The position numbers and the translations under genes are program-made. Positions 32,486 through 45,075 of a stretch of DNA of 64,000 nucleotides are shown here, piece by piece. This DNA comes from Forficula auricularia (lineage: Eukaryota > Arthropoda > Insecta > Dermaptera > Forficulidae), in NCBI GenBank assembly GCA_024734495.1, contig JALMQS010000075.1:3712935-3776934 (forward strand), written 5' to 3'. The notes beneath the pieces are model-generated. The model did not search any database. It was not told the DNA's origin and saw only the letters and a list, made by a program, of their open reading frames with translations. Within the stretch, counting starts at the first letter, position 1; each line of letters opens with the position of its first letter.

Positions 32486-35400
32486 ACAATCCACTGTCAA
32501 ATGAATAGTGCCCAAGTGCATTGATTAGTGCCTCAACCAACCCCCCCCCACACCACCACCACCACCACCTACCTTCAGACCCCTTCCGATCGTTTTTTTT
32601 TTTTTGATTTTTGAGCTTCAACTTATCGCTCGTTTAAAAAAGGATCGTACTCTTTAAATAATATTTAATTTATTTATGACATCTATATATTAGGGTTATT
32701 TAAGGGTGAAAGGAATATTAATTAATTTTATCCTAAAGTGAAAATATGTCTATGTTGCAGTAAAACCCCGTTTTTTTTAGTAAGAATGCAATCTTACTAG
32801 TTAATACGCGTTTCACTGAATACCTTTGTAACTTTTATGGGGTTAGGTGTTGGTTCTAGGTGAAATATTTTAATATAATAATAAAACTTGAGCAAGATGC
32901 CTTTGTGGCAACTTGAACTGATGTTGGTTGAGCTTGGTTCAAAGTTCTAGAATCTTCATTTTTGACCTTCCGTCTCATTTTAAAAATTTTTTAAACGAAA
33001 ATGCCTAAAAATTACCTCCTCTTTGCACAATCCACTGTCAAATGAATAGTGCACAAGTACATTGATTAGTGCCTCAACCAACCCCCCCCCACACCACCAC
33101 CACCTATCTTCAGACCCCTTCCGATCGTTTTTTTTCTCTCTCTTTTTTTTTTTTATTTTTTGAGCTTCAACTTATCGCTCGTTTAAAAAAGGATCGTACT
33201 CTTTAAATAATATTTAAATTATTTATGACATCTATATATTAGGGTTATTTAAGGGTGAAAGGAATATTAATTAATTTTATCCTAAAGTGAAAATATGTCT
33301 ATGTTGGGGTAAAACCCCGTTTTTTTTAGTAAGAATGCAATCTTACTAGTTAATACGCGTTTCACTGAATACCTTTGTAACTTTTATGGGGTTAGGTGTT
33401 GGTTCTAGGTGAAATATTTTAATATAATAATAAAACTTGAGCAAGATGCCTTTGTGGCAACTTGAACTGATGTTGGTTGAGCTTGGTTCAAAGTTCTAGA
33501 ATCTTCATTTTTGACCTTCCGTCTCATTTTAAAAATTTTTTAAACGAAAATGCCTAAAAATTACCTCCTCTTTGCACAATCCACTGTCAAATGAATAGTG
33601 CACAAGTACATTGATTAGTGCCTCAACCAACCCCCCCCCCCCACACCACCACCACCTATCTTCAGACCCCTTCCGATCGTTTTTTTCTCTCTCTTTTTTT
33701 TTTTATTTTTGAGCTTCAACTTATCGCTCGTTTAAAAAAGGATCGTACTCTTTAAATAATATTTAAATTATTTATGACATCTATATATTAGGGTTATTTA
33801 AGGGTGAAAGGAATATTAATTAATTTTATCCTAAAGTGAAAATATGTCTATGTTGCAGTAAAACCCCGTTTTTTTTAGTAAGAATGCAATCTTACTAGTT
33901 AATACGCGTTTCACTGAATACCTTTGTAACTTTTATGGGGTTAGGTGTTGGTTCTAGGTGAAATATTTTAATATAATAATAAAACTTGAGCAAGATGCCT
34001 TTGTGGCAACTTGAACTGATGTTGGTTGAGCTTGGTTCAAAGTTCTAGAATCTTCATTTTTGACCTTCCGTCTCATTTTAAAAATTTTTTAAACGAAAAT
34101 GCCTAAAAATTACCTCCTCTTTGCACAATCCACTGTCAAATGAATAGTGCACAAGTACATTGATTAGTGCCTCAACCAACCCCCCCCCACACCACCACCA
34201 CCTATCTTCAACCCCTTCCGATCGTTTTTTCTCTCTCTCTTTTTTTTTTTTATTTTTGAGCTTCAACTTATCGCTCGTTTAAAAAAGGATCGTACTCTTT
34301 AAATAATATTTAAATTATTTATGACATCTATATATTAGGGTTATTTAAGGGTGAAAGGAATATTAATTAATTTTATCCTAAAGTGAAAATATGTCTATGT
34401 TGGGGTAAAACCCCGTTTTTTTTAGTAAGAATGCAATCTTACTAGTTAATACGCGTTTCACTGAATACCTTTGTAACTTTTATGGGGTTAGGTGTTGGTT
34501 CTAGGTGAAATATTTTAATATAATAATAAAACTTGAGCAAGATGCCTTTGTGGCAACTTGAACTGATGTTGGTTGAGCTTGGTTCAAAGTTCTAGAATCT
34601 TCATTTTTGACCTTCCGTCTCATTTTAAAAATTTTTTAAACGAAAATGCCTAAAAATTACCTCCTCTTTGCACAATCCACTGTCAAATGAATAGTGCACA
34701 AGTACATTGATTAGTGCCTCAACCAACCCCCCCCCACACCACCACCACCTATCTTCAGACCCCTTCCGATCGTTTTTTTCTCTCTCTTTTTTTTTTTTTA
34801 TTTTTGAGCTTCAACTTATCGCTCGTTTAAAAAAGGATCGTACTCTTTAAATAATATTTAAATTATTTATGACATCTATATATTAGGGTTATTTAAGGGT
34901 GAAAGGAATATTAATTAATTTTATCCTAAAGTGAAAATATGTCTATGTTGGGGTAAAACCCCGTTTTTTTTAGTAAGAATGCAATCTTACTAGTTAATAC
35001 GCGTTTCACTGAATACCTTTGTAACTTTTATGGGGTTAGGTGTTGGTTCTAGGTGAAATATTTTAATATAATAATAAAACTTGAGCAAGATGCCTTTGTG
35101 GCAACTTGAACTGATGTTGGTTGAGCTTGGTTCAAAGTTCTAGAATCTTCATTTTTGACCTTCCGTCTCATTTTAAAAATTTTTTAAACGAAAATGCCTA
35201 AAATTACCTCCTCTTTGCACAATCCACTGTCAAATGAATAGTGCACAAGTACATTGATTAGTGCCTCAACCAACCCCCCCCCCCACACCACCACCACCTA
35301 TCTTCAGACCCCTTCCGATCGTTTTTTCTCTCTCTTTTTTTTTTTTTATTTTTGAGCTTCAACTTATCGCTCGTTTAAAAAAGGATCGTACTCTTTAAAT

Positions 35401-36590
35401 AATATTTAAATTATTTATGACATCTATATATTAGGGTTATTTAAGGGTGAAAGGAATATTAATTAATTTTATCCTAAAGTGAAAATATGTCTATGTTGCA
35501 GTAAAACCCCGTTTTTTTTTAGTAAGAATGCAATCTTACTAGTTAATACGCGTTTCACTGAATACCTTTGTAACTTTTATGGGGTTAGGTGTTGGTTCTA
35601 GGTGAAATATTTTAATATAATAATAAAACTTGAGCAAGATGCCTTTGTGGCAACTTGAACTGATGTTGGTTGAGCTTGGTTCAAAGTTCTAGAATCTTCA
35701 TTTTTGACCTTCCGTCTCATTTTAAAAATTTTTTAAACGAAAATGCCTAAAAATTACCTCCTCTTTGCACAATCCACTGTCAAATGAATAGTGCACAAGT
35801 ACATTGATTAGTGCCTCAACCAACCCCCCCCCCACACCACCACCACCTATCTTCAGACCCCTTCCGATCGTTTTTTTCTCTCTCTTTTTTTTTTTTATTT
35901 TTGAGCTTCAACTTATCGCTCGTTTAAAAAAGGATCGTACTCTTTAAATAATATTTAAATTATTTATGACATCTATATATTAGGGTTATTTAAGGGTGAA
36001 AGGAATATTAATTAATTTTATCCTAAAGTGAAAATATGTCTATGTTGGGGTAAAACCCCGTTTTTTTTAGTAAGAATGCAATCTTACTAGTTAATACGCG
36101 TTTCACTGAATACCTTTGTAACTTTTATGGGGTTAGGTGTTGGTTCTAGGTGAAATATTTTAATATAATAATAAAACTTGAGCAAGATGCCTTTGTGGCA
36201 ACTTGAACTGATGTTGGTTGAGCTTGGTTCAAAGTTCTAGAATCTTCATTTTTGACCTTCCGTCTCATTTTAAAAATTTTTTAAACGAAAATGTCTAAAA
36301 TTACCTCCTCTTTGCACAATCCACTGTCAAATGAATAGTGCACAAGTACATTGATTAGTGCCTCAAACACCCCCCCCCCACCATCACCACCACCACCTAC
36401 CTTCAGACCCCTTCCGATCGTTTTTTCTCTCTCTTTTTTTTTGATTTTTGAGCTTCAACTTATCGCTCGTTTAAAAAAGGATCGTATGTACTCTTTAAAT
36501 AATATTTAATTTATTTATGACATCTATATTTAGGGGTATTTAAGGGTGAAAGGAAGATTAATTAATTTCATCCTAAAGTGAAAATATGTA
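32486..36590. repeat. 549-bp tandem array, about seven and a half units
   Basis: CACAATCCACTGTCAAATG recurs at about 32485, 33026, 33575, 34124, 34671, 35218, 35768 and 36315, so the unit is 547-550 bp. Units are nearly identical and differ mostly in C, T and CT run lengths and a GTTGCAG or GTTGGGG variant that alternates. Each unit contains the CAGTAAAACCCC end of foldback L and a GGTGTTGGTTCTAGGTGAAA head of the hammerhead family, plus a C run and CACC repeats from the GC-rich block. No reading frame is conserved. Confidence 0.95.
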
Positions 36591-36594
36591 TATG

Positions 36595-36955
36595 TTGCAG
36601 TAAAAACCCATTTTTTTTACTAAGAACGCATTCTTACTAGTTAAAACGTGTTTCACTGAATACCTTTGTGGCAACTAGAGTTGGCTGATGTTTGTTGAGT
36701 TTGGTCCAAAGGTTTAGAATGTTTATTTTTGACCTTCAGCCTCATTTTGGGTGTTTTATTTTCAAAAATTTTTATACATAAATGCCAAAAACTGCATCCT
36801 CATTAGAAGCAAAGTTGTAGAGGATGTAATTTTTGACATTTTCGTTCAAAAATGAAGATTCTAGACCTTTGGACCGGACTCAATCAACATCAGTAAATTC
36901 TAATTTCCACAAAGGTATTCAGTGAAACGAATTTTAACTAAAACGGGTTTTTACT
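36595..36955. mobile_element. Foldback element L, complete copy at the array edge
   Basis: Ends CAGTAAAAACCCATTTT and AAACGGGTTTTTACTG; long arms around about 36800. A 60-bp sequence containing GGTGAAAGGAAGATTAATTA occurs directly before (36530-36589) and again after it (36984-37043), a direct repeat far too long for an ordinary target duplication and probably a by-product of array slippage. Confidence 0.85.
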
Positions 36956-37047
36956 GTTTCAATACCAAGACCTGGTATATTAGGTGTATTTAAGGGTGAA
37001 AGGAAGATTAATTAATTTCATCCTAAAGTGAAAATATGTATATACCA

Positions 37048-37200
37048 GTGGCGTGCCGTCCAAGGATGCTGTGGATGCGGACAGAGGCGTAGCCACGGGA
37101 GGGGTTTTGAGGGTCAGAACCCCGCAGTCCCCGCCCCCCAAGGGCACGGCTCATGGGATGAGTAACGGCAACGACAAACCGTTTCTTATGACAAACTAAC
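37048..37200. mobile_element. hAT-like terminal fragments, nested
   Basis: CAGTGGCGTGCCGTCC and, 30 bp later, CAGAGGCGTAGCCACGGG look like left ends of two hAT-like elements. The following ATGGGATGAGTAACGGCAAC is shared with 50728-50840. Right ends were not found. Confidence 0.55.
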
Positions 37201-38100
37201 CGTAATTAACTACGAGTATATCTCATATAGCCCAGTATATAGAGGATCCAAAAAGTGGTTCAGCTTACATTAATTGCGGGAAACGATTTTTTTTCTAGGA
37301 TCGTTTGGTATGGTATGGGTATGTCAAATCTAAGTTTGCGACCTCGAAAGTGTGGGGGACAACTTTTGGTTGCCGAAAAACCTCGAAATTTTCGGATTTT
37401 TTCTAGTTTTTCGCTTATAACTCGAAAACGATTCATATTTTGTAAATAACCGTCCTATAGTAAATTAAAGAGGACAAAATTTCGCGTCGATTAAAAAAAT
37501 GCAAAAGTAGTTCGATTTTTTATGGGGATCCAAAAAACAGCCACCCCCCTCCCCCCGATCACTTTTGAATATCCCAAAAACTTGCACTTTTCGATTTTTC
37601 CCATTTTGACCATGAAGGAGCACGTTTTCGACAAAGACTACTCTATACATTTTTAAACTAGAATAAATTTTCTACAATGTAACTAAAGTTTCATCTTAAT
37701 TGGATAATGGTAATCCATGCCGCAATGAGGTTGAAATTTTGAAGAAAAAAAATGCAATTTTTTGTAAAAAAATCGCAGTTTTTCGTTCATAAAATGAAAA
37801 CCATTCATCCTAGAAACTAGAAATGTAATCATAATTTTTTTTGGGTGGAGGGTGCCCGTTTTTTTTTTGCACTTTTGAAACAAAAGTTCTTAAACTAGAA
37901 TTTTTTTTTAGAAATAAAATATTTTTGACACCAGAATGAACTTTCTACGATTTTTCGTTTTTTGAGTTATCAAGGATATTTTATTAGATTTATTTTCAAA
38001 ATAAAAAAAAAAAAACGGGCACCCTCCGCCCCTCAAAATATTCTGATTACATCTCTACTGTTTTGGTCCATCTCCTGTGTGAACATTTCATTTCATTTAG
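37201..38100. repeat. Unassigned DNA with an inverted GGGTGCCCG pair
   Basis: AATGTAATCATAATTTTTTT followed by GGAGGGTGCCCG (37822-37860) is repeated inverted at 38011-38060, about 60 bp per arm. It is probably part of an old foldback whose outer limits I cannot fix. Confidence 0.5.
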
Positions 38101-38105
38101 ATGAT

Positions 38106-38698
38106 AAATAAACTGCAACGGATCGTTGCTAAACTTTATCCAAATTCATTTGAAATATTAATATGTTCTAGAGTAAAGTACTTTAAAATATAATTTTACT
38201 AAAAACTTTATTTAACCTTTTTTGTGGTCCCCAAGGTACTTAATTAGGATATTAAATTTCATCAAAATTGGTTAAGTCATTTTCAAGATATTTAGAAAAA
38301 ACTAAAAAAGTACTGAAATAAAGTACTAATGTTTGTGGACCGATATGTACCAAAAACTAATCAGCGCTTCATTTTGTTAAAAGAATGCTAGGCTTTTAAT
38401 TTCATTTCAATCGGTGCAACGGTGTGGAAAAAATCGTGGGCCAAAAAAACGATAACATACATACATCCATCCATCCGCACGCACTAAATGAAAAAATCGC
38501 ACTTTTTGGCCTCTCGACGAGACCCCTTGTAATTTTTGGCAAAACCGTCACGTGCTAAAATTCAACCTAATTGAATACTACAATTTGTTACTTTAATTGA
38601 GTCCATGGGTTCCGTAGTTTTTACCTGAGGACCCTTTGAAGCCACGCTTGCCCCGAGAGCGATTACAATACTTTACCCATGCTTTGCATTGGATAAAG
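38106..38698 (+). mobile_element. Interspersed element A, copy 3 (most complete)
   Basis: Uninterrupted copy that defines where copy 1 is split: the 38160-38175 junction AATATGTTCTAGAG is continuous here. Same body and end as the other copies, with a CATA/CATC tract at 38455-38475. Confidence 0.87.
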
Positions 38699-38984
38699 TA
38701 AAAAATGAATAGAAATGTTTATTTGCAAATTCTCTTATTTATCGAAATTCTAAGAAATTGATAACTGATAATGATGGCTGGCTGGTCTCTTTCTCCTTTC
38801 ATTCAATGTTCAGTTTATTCTAAGCAGGCAAAGAGAGAAGGGCGTTCTTTCTGGCCAGCCAGCCAAAGGTAAGACAAACGACATTAGGGTACTTTCTAGT
38901 ATCCTAAAACATACTTTCTCTTATTCTGATTGTTTATTTATTTGATTACATATTATAATAATTAACATTATACTATTTACTATA

Positions 38985-40070
38985 AAAATATGAATATACA
39001 GGGTGGTCCAAATTTTATTTACTAAAAAAATATGAATATACAGGGTGGTCCAAATTACATTTACTATAAAAATATGTGTATACAGGGTGGTCTAAATTTC
39101 ATTTACAATAAAATATGAATATACCGGGTGGTCCAAATTTCATTTACTATAAGAATATGAATATATAGGGTGGTCCAAATTACATTTACTATAAGAATAT
39201 GAATATATAGGGTGGTCCAAATTACATTTACTATAAAAATATGAGTATACAGGGTGGTCTAAATTTCACTTACAATAAAAATATGAATATACAGGGTGCT
39301 CCAAATTACATTTACTATAAGAATATGAATATACAGGGTGGTCCAAATTTCATTTACTGTAAAAATATGAATATACAGGGTGGTCCAAATTTCATTTGCT
39401 ATATATAAATATGAATATACAGGGTAGTCCAAATTACATTTACTATAAAAATATGTGTATACAAGGTGGTCTAAATTTCATTTACAATAAAATATGAATA
39501 TACCGGGTGGTCCAAATTTCATTTACTATAAGAATATGAGTATACAGGGTGGTCTAAATTTCATTAACAATAAAAATATGAATATATAGGGTGGTCCAAA
39601 TTACATTTACTATAAGAATATGAATATATAGGGTGGTCCAAATTACATTTACTATAAAAATATGAGTATACAGGGTGGTCTAAATTTCACTTACAATAAA
39701 AATATGAATATACCGGGTGCTCCAAATTACATTTACTATAAGAATATGAATATACAGGGTGGTCCAAATTTCATTTACTGTAAAAATATGAATATACAGG
39801 GTGGTCCAAATTTCAGTTTTTTACTATAAAAATATTAATATACAGAGTGGCCCAAATTGAATTTACTATAAAAATATGAATATACAGGGTGGTCCAAACT
39901 TCATTTACTATGAAAATATGACTATACAAGGTGGTCAAAATTTCATTTAGTATGAAAATATAAATGTACAGTGTGGTCCAAACTTCACCTTCTATAAAAA
40001 TATTTATACACAGGATGCTCAAAAATTCATTTACTATAAAAATATGAATATATTTCGTGGTCCAAATTTC
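38985..40070. repeat. 42-bp satellite, about 26 units, with higher-order structure
   Basis: Unit: TATGAATATACAGGGTGGTC then CAAATTTCATTTACTATAAA with small variations; GGGTGG recurs every 42 bp. A run of about nine variant units (39064-39435) is repeated in the same order at 39436-39815 with one extra unit, so a block of about 375 bp was duplicated. Because 42 is a multiple of three, a periodic minus-strand frame appears at 39813-40022; it is an artefact. Confidence 0.95.
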
Positions 40071-41339
40071 ATAGTGACCGTTTTAGATAATTTTTGTACC
40101 TATGACGTTTGGAAGTGTCCTAACTGAAAATTATGAAAAATTGCACTAATTCTCTCATTCTCTCCTTATCGAAAACAAATAAGATAGAATCTGAAATCTC
40201 AAGTATTTTTAAGATAAACGATACGGAACCCTCGATATGCAGTCATTGACAGAAGTAATTGAAAATCCGAGTTTATTTTTCCTTCTTATTTATAAATATG
40301 TTTCTATTATCCGAAAAATTCTTCAATGTAAATGTAAATACTTATTAAAAATTATTCCGTAAAAAAAGCGCCTGTATTTAGGCAACCAGTTCTACACTTA
40401 TATTCCTTGCCTCCGTCTAGCCTTCACGTAGTAAATATTTTCAAATATAAATTATTTTTTTTATCAGATTTACATTGTAACTGGTCTTAAGGCCTCCTAA
40501 CAATTTGATTGTGAAAAATCTTATAGCTACTCTTAAGATGTACATCTGTAAATGTCGTATCATAAGTAATGAACGTCCTTAACAAATTATTTAATAATCT
40601 TTTCATTTTTTATTTATTTTTGGTTTTAAAATGAATAATTATTGAAAATGAAATTTGTTAAGAAATTTGATTTTTTGTATATTATTTATGAAAAGAAATA
40701 TTTCTCATACCTGATTTATAAAATGGTGTTTTTGTCCAATTTGATGAATAATATGATTTTTGAAAGAGTTTGAAAAGGGAAAAAAAGATCTTTTAAACAG
40801 AGGATGGATAGGACATTTTAAAATATTAAATTAATCTATAAATACGAGTAGGTATATCAAAAAAATTATGGTAGGACTTACGATCCACGCGTGTTGAATT
40901 TGTTTTCGCACTACCTATTTGTTTATTAGATCAAACCATTTCCCACTTACGGCCATTACTTTAGTCAAGAACCTGTGAAATTAAGACATTTTCGTTGTTT
41001 TATTACTTTTTCGTGCTGTGTTCGATTTGTCGATTTCTTCGACTACTATAAAGCTATCTTGAAATCCTTATGATTATCTTTAATTTTAATATACCTTGGA
41101 ACATTCACTATCTTTCGTACTATTCTGTTCTGAAATGATGGTCTAATAATATTTTTTGTCAATAATAAAGTAGAATATTTCAAAGAAAGTTCCACATCTT
41201 AGTCGCCTATTCTAAATCACATCTAGGTTGTACTTATGATAGACAATTGTCAGCTGTCAAAATTTAGTAGTTTAGTAGATTATTATTATTAAATCAAGGT
41301 GATTTATTATTCAATCTCCCATAAATATTATTATAGTGT
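40071..41339. other. AT-rich apparently single-copy DNA
   Basis: No match to the window's repeats, no frame and no motif. One of the few long stretches free of recognisable mobile elements. Confidence 0.4.
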
Positions 41340-41745
41340 TAATGGTATTCAGGAGATTCATTGGAATTCAGTAGAGCGGATGAAGGATAGACGGGTGCAC
41401 TTCTTGCTGGGCACCCGGTCCTTTCTTTCTTCCTTTCTTTGATCGTGCTCTGTTTTAACTAAAACCCGCAGCCTCTCAGAGCTCTTTTTAACTTGGTTGA
41501 GATTTTTTTCCTCTCCCTCTTAGGTTTTTTGTGTTGATATCAAACGTCGGGTTTTGAATGCGTTGGATTTGTTGGAGACAATGGGCGCGTGGTAATTTGG
41601 GCGAAAAGGGGTTGTTTCCCTTCCCGAATCCCTTTCAGAGCCACCCACCCACGCACACACCCAACCACTCGCTTGTTTTTTATTATTCACAACTATCATC
41701 GTTCAATCAAAGCCAGTCTCTTAATTTAAATACATTTTAAAGAAT
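41340..41745. other. GC-richer single-copy block with a C/A-rich stretch
   Basis: Includes CCACCCACCCACGCACACAC at about 41642-41661 and a CTTTCTTTCTTCC-type tract. The 60-residue frame has no resemblance to a known family. Candidate conserved non-coding DNA. Confidence 0.3.
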
Positions 41746-43060
41746 TGAAAAGAACCCTTCCTGGGCTTTTCTTTACTCTTTCGTTCGTCCTTGCCGTCAG
41801 AATTCCTTAAATATAATATTAAAACAAAATATGAATTGGTATTTCTACCTTCAGAACAAGGCCTTCTGCCTCCAAGTTGGTTTGATAAACAGTACACATA
41901 GCAACCAATCTTTTGAAAAAAAAAGTTTTTTGGGGATTTTAACCCTTTAAAATTCTTTTTAATTTAATCTCAATTAAAACAAAGTATTCTTTTTCTTTTA
42001 AGCAAGTACTTACGTGTTAGATAATATACCTTATATGATATAATCAAAACCTTTTGAATAATGCTGAAAAGTATAAGTAATGCATAATCTGTTATTTTCT
42101 TCAAGAGATTTCTTTTATATCATTGGTACTTTATGATTTTCGCTCTTTATTAAGTCAGCTCTCCCTTTATGTGCTAAATTTTTATGTATGCAGGTTTGTA
42201 GGTACTTTAGATGGATTCTCACCGTCTCTTTCAGTATTACATTTAACTCTATTCTTTCATTTACTGTATCATCTACCTGATCTGTATATCTTCACTTAAT
42301 CAAATTTTATTTCGAACATAAAGAACTAGTTTGTTGGTTCTCTAACAAGTTATATTGTTACGACAACACTAAGTTTTTGGTTGCAACCCTTCTTGACCAG
42401 AGAAAGGTTCACGATTTGTTGATTTATCTCGAAGATAGCTCCCCGCGAATGGTCTTGGTAACGCGCCCAAGCGATTCGACCTGTTTAAGCCTGATGCCGA
42501 TTGATGATTTAATTGAAGTAGGAGAGATTGTTCAAAGAAAGAGCATTATTTACTTTTGATTATTTTTATTAGTTAATTATAAATACACTTGTCTCCAGCT
42601 GATGGCCGGAGGGCTTGAATTCAACTCTTCTCCAAGTGGATTCCAAAATAGAACTGTCCTCTCTCAACTGCAAATTAGAACTGACCAACTCTCTCAACTG
42701 ACTCAAAAACTGCTTGAAGACTCGAAATTTTAAGATTCCTTCTCATAGGCCAAATTCTTAATTAGCGGGGCGTATCTTAAAATCATTCCTCCCATTTCTG
42801 GAAATTTAATCTTTAGATATTTCTCACGCTAAAATGACATTTACACATCTGGGCTAAAGGCCATCTGACATTTATTTACGACTCGCTTTAAGAGCCATTT
42901 CATATTTATTTAAGGTCCAGGAAGCGAATTGTAAACTCCGCTTTCCTATTGTCAAAAAGGGGCCTTCGAGCATCAAAAGGGAAGCCGATCGCCAAATATT
43001 ACCCTTAAGAATAATTATTGTATATCTATATTCAAGGAAAATATTGTCTGCGGCACAACA
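41746..43060. other. Mixed DNA, possibly including an old retroelement end
   Basis: From 42355 (TGTTACGACAACAC) to about 42600 the composition rises and a TTG-initiated 60-codon frame is open (42377-42559), followed by ATTATAAATACAC, a possible TATA motif. This could be a solo long terminal repeat, but I find no matching second copy or primer site. Confidence 0.25.
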
Positions 43061-43065
43061 ATATA

Positions 43066-43706
43066 TTAGGGCGCTCCTTATTTTGGATATTTTCGAATTT
43101 TTACGCTGACAGAGGCTCATATGGTTAGAAATAATTAAAAAAATATCCCCCAAGTTTCAAGTCTCTATCTCAATTTTAACCTAGTGCTACACAGCGATTA
43201 AGTTTCCCATCTAAATAACATGGGGTTTTTGGCATTGAACCATCAATTTTTTATTCTGGGCAAAGTAATGGTTCAAAAAATTTGAAACTCTCTAGGCTTT
43301 ATCCATATAATATTAGCTATCCTCTCAAATTTTTACAGATTTTTAGCTATTACGATTTTGGAGTTACATCTAGGTAAATTACTGCTATATCTTAGTAAGT
43401 TATAGACTCCAAAATTATAATAGCTAAAAATCTGTAAAAATTCTAACTGATAGCTACTATAAGAGATAAAGTCTACAGAGTTTCAAATTTTTTAAACTAT
43501 TACTTTGGCCGGAATAAAAAATTATCGTTCCATGCCATAAAACCCATGATATTTAGATGGGAAACTTAATCGCTGAGTAGCACTAGGTTAGAATTAAGAT
43601 AGAGACTTGAAACGTGGGGGATATTTTTTAAAATTTATTTCTAATCATAGGAGCCCCTATCAGCGTAAATATTCGAAAATATCCAAAATAAGGAGCACCC
43701 TACTAT
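43066..43706. mobile_element. Foldback element J, copy 2
   Basis: Ends AGGGCGCTCCTTATTTTGG and CCAAAATAAGGAGCACCCT, flanked by TA-rich sequence on both sides. Internally the same as 17325-17950, with moderate divergence. No frame. Confidence 0.87.
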
Positions 43707-44080
43707 ATATATTATTATAAATTAAATAAAAAGTTGAAAATATTATATTCTAAAGGTCCTTTACATTGAGTGATTATCTCCTCAGCTTCAAGTCAAAAAG
43801 TATCATAACACTATGTGTATGTTAAAAGGCATAATATTATTTACAAAGGAAACGAGTGCCTATATTCATCCAAAAAATTTAATATTCATGCGTATCAAAT
43901 TCAATGCAAACTGCGACTAAATAACATAACATAAAATTCAATAAATAAATAAACAATTGGAATCTGAGAACATACACCTACAAAAAATGAGCATAGATCC
44001 TAAATAGATTGCTAATAGTTAATAAAGTAAAGGGTGTCTAGTTTCACAGTGAATGAAATAAAACTCAAAGAGGTTTATAC

Positions 44081-44123
44081 AAACTCAATATATTTCGGAT
44101 TATTAGTCCATCATCAGGAGTTT
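44081..44123 (-). ncRNA. Hammerhead-like ribozyme motif, left arm
   Basis: Mirror image of 44555-44597: stem I AAACTC/GAGTTT, CTGATGA, extra T, GGA-TCC stem II, GAA, ATATAT, T. Confidence 0.65.
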
Positions 44124-44554
44124 ACAAGTTAATACTAATAATAATTGAACGAGTGGTCGCCATTCTTGACATTCAAATCGTGGTTACCAATATAACAAAA
44201 TATAACATTCAAATCTTACATACCAACCTAACACAAGAAAAACACCAATGAAAATTTAAAATTTAAAAAATTGTTTTACAAAGATTTTTCTTTTTTAATT
44301 ATAAAATATATAAATGTAAATATAAGAAATCTCTCTCTAGATTTCTTATATTTACATTTATATATTTTATAATTAAAAAAAATAAAAAAAAATCTTTGTA
44401 AAACAATTTTTTTAAATTTTAAATTTTCATTGGTGTTTTTCTTGTGTTAGGTTGGTATGTAAGATTTGAATGTTATATTTTGTTATATTGGTAACCATGA
44501 TTTGAATGTCAAGAATGGCGACCACTCGTTCAATTATTATTAGTATTAACTTGT

Positions 44555-44597
44555 AAACTCCTGATGATGGACTAATAATCCGAAATATATTGAGTTT
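44555..44597 (+). ncRNA. Hammerhead-like ribozyme motif, right arm
   Basis: Stem I AAACTC with GAGTTT (6 bp), CTGATGA, extra T, stem II GGA with TCC around CTAATAA, GAA, self-complementary ATATAT as stem III, T cleavage base. Confidence 0.65.
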
Positions 44598-44794
44598 TAT
44601 AAACCTCTTTGAGTTTTATTTCATTCACTGTGAAACTAGACACCCTTTACTCTATTAACTAACATCATGTTTCACCTAAAACCTACACCACTTTCCATAA
44701 GTAGATTGCTAATGATAAAATTATTTAGATTCAAATTTTTACAATAATTTAATTTCATAAAGTAAAGAAAATTTTAAAACATAAAATTCTATGT

Positions 44795-45075
44795 AGGTTT
44801 CACAAAAATAAGACAAAATCCTTGTCGATTCATGCTAGTAAGCATCTTGTCTTTTATTTTTAACCGACTTCAAAAAAGGAGGAGGTTCTCTATTCGACTG
44901 ACTTTTTTTGTGCCTATGTTAACTCATATCCAGAGAAAATTTCGTTGCAAATATAATATATTTTACATAAAACTAACATCGCAGTCCTTTAAATACGGTT
45001 CTCCATATAAATTAATTATTTATATCAACATAATAAATATGTCATCTAATTCTACATAATAATCATTATGCTATA
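44795..45075. repeat. Hammerhead-family arm fragment and ACCGACTTC repeat
   Basis: 44795-44862 contains GTAGGTTTCACAAAAATAAG, an arm of the palindromic family, and 44863-44960 holds the ACCGACTTCAAAAAAGG repeat with GAGGTTCTCTATTCGACTG. No ribozyme core. Confidence 0.6.

Larger units (their letters stand above)
44017..44701 (-). mobile_element. 685-bp palindromic hammerhead-family element with 12-bp target duplication
   Basis: TAGATTGCTAAT flanks it at 44005-44016 and 44702-44713. The palindrome (44018-44658) is nearly perfect around a centre near 44337 (AAATCTCTCTCTAGATTT). Each arm holds a complete ribozyme core, one on each strand. The asymmetric right end is the family head (TGTTTCACCTAAAACCTACA). 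Same subfamily as 7542 and 63605. Confidence 0.95.

Noticed and set aside
32223..34266. Tryptophan- and glycine-rich minus-strand frames in the 549-bp array
   Set aside because: They come from CACC and C runs in the repeat unit and change frame from unit to unit with run length.
39813..40022. Periodic 14-residue repeat frame on the minus strand
   Set aside because: A by-product of a 42-bp satellite whose unit length is a multiple of three; other frames are periodic too.
38985..40070. CRISPR-like regular repeats
   Set aside because: Units are contiguous with no unique spacers and the context is an animal genome.
42355..43050. Solo LTR of a gypsy- or Bel-like element
   Set aside because: A TGTT start and a TATA-like motif are not enough; no second copy, target duplication or primer-binding site was found.
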